From Heterotrichella gracilis (taxonomy: Eukaryota; Sar; Xanthophyceae; Tribonematales; Xanthonemataceae): 28,952 nt of DNA. Location: positions 1 through 28,952 of the forward strand of contig JAULBX010028449.1 of the NCBI GenBank assembly GCA_032358255.1, in the 5' to 3' direction. The translations under genes were made by a program, and so were the position numbers. Positions 28,175 through 28,952 of this stretch are shown one piece after another. The notes beneath the pieces are model-generated. The model was not told where the DNA came from. It was given only the letters and a program-made list of their open reading frames with translations, and ran no database searches. Within the stretch, counting starts at the first letter, position 1. Every line of letters starts with the position of its first letter.

Positions 28175-28952
28175 TAATGAACAATACACAGGTGGCTGTC
28201 CAGGAGGCATGCCATCGGATAGCATGGGGGGTGAGCAGCTAGGGCAGCTGCTGGAACACCACTACTGATCAGTGGCTTGGGATGGACGTATGTGGTCTTG
28301 GACATACACATGACTATAAAGGGTACTGATGCCATCCAATGGTATGCCCCTGGCAGGCACAGTAACCGGTAGCGGTCATGGTGGAGGTGGGTGGTCCAGC
28401 CAGGAGCGGCAGCAAAATAGGCAGACTTGCTGAGGGTCATGATGCCCGCATAAATGACTTCGAAAAAATCGTCAAAGCGTCGTAATGTTGAATGCAATGT
28501 TTATCATGACAGACTGCATTGAGTATACTCCTTTCAATTTCTAGGAGCTACAGCAAAGTTAACAATTTTGTATACAAATCTGGTACTCGTGGGAATGTCC
28601 TGAAAAGTTACTTGAGAAGGCCCTTGGGCCGAATGAGTTGAGTAATTTGCCTTGACCCAATCATGGCATTCCCAATTCCCAAGATGCTCATTCATACAAA
28701 TTCATGCAAGCAAGCTATACAGCTGAGAGTCTGACTCAATTCTAGATGTGACACCATTGGAGCCACTGCGACAAATTCATGCAAGTCCACCCGCCATACC
28801 ATAATGGACAAAATCATGCATGCCACTAACTTTAATCGAACGGTTAGTTAGATAGTTAGTTAGTTACATGCATTGCAGCAAAATAGCCAGATTAGCAGTC
28901 AGTCTTGCACATGCGGCGCCACGCAGCTCTTTCCTGGCACTGTTTGAACCAT
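28175..28952. other. 3' flank without a recognised gene
   Basis: A minus-strand open frame at about 28495-28132 is not convincing because it runs through the WDR55 3' repeats. GTTAGTTAGATAGTTAGTTA near 28842 is a small tetranucleotide repeat. ACATGCATT..CAGCAAAATAGCCAG near 28866 resembles 11880-11910, hinting at a dispersed repeat. Confidence 0.45.

Noticed and set aside
28132..28497. Minus-strand open frame of 121 codons
   Set aside because: It runs into the WDR55 3' repeat units and shows no family motif.
1..28952. tRNA, rRNA, transposase or viral genes
   Set aside because: No cloverleaf, rRNA-like sequence, transposase motif, long terminal repeat or capsid/polymerase signature was seen by eye; a covariance-model or profile scan could still find small ones.

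Overview
The window looks like nuclear DNA of a green alga (Chlorophyta). The evidence is: small exons with GT-AG introns, GC-rich coding sequence with G/C at third codon positions, plant-type protein families (a chloroplast-type bestrophin, WDR55, a plant/cyanobacterial-type HDAC), and many short TTTAGGG/CCCTAAA runs, the telomere motif of plants and many green algae. I lean to Chlamydomonadales, but the species is a guess. There is no operon logic, and the genes have unrelated jobs.

Layout. 521-4147 (+): bestrophin anion channel, 5' end outside the window. 5259-6271 (-): unrecognised protein with two C-terminal membrane segments. 7576-10509 (-): zinc-dependent histone deacetylase family protein, catalytic domain complete, first exon not found. 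13133-15452 (+): MFSD6-like major facilitator transporter with a one-base frame break at a G8 run. 17079-17903 (+): small two-exon unknown gene. 18883-22138 (-): alpha/beta-hydrolase-like protein with a polyhistidine tract and membrane anchor. 23714-28023 (+): WDR55, a complete eight-exon WD40 protein. I rebuilt the exons by hand. Phases agree at every junction of the WDR55, hydrolase, HDAC and bestrophin models.

The most striking property is not a gene. In at least six of the seven gene models, exons are accompanied by partial, diverged copies in the adjacent intron or just past the stop codon. The copies follow a geometric rule. Copies downstream of an exon keep its 3' part and the splice donor; copies upstream keep the acceptor and the 5' part. 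That is what tandem duplications with one breakpoint inside the exon and one in the intron would leave. Telomere-like heptamers lie in many of these units. One copy is followed by a 34-bp fold-back palindrome. One copy (WDR55, 26281-26373) is still open, frame-compatible and flanked by splice signals, so it could be a cassette exon.

The stretches 4310-5100, 10516-13132, 15453-17078, 22139-23713 and 28175-28952 hold no gene I can support. They contain microsatellites, gene fragments and possible promoter sequence. I saw no RNA gene, CRISPR array, intact transposon or defence/biosynthetic system.
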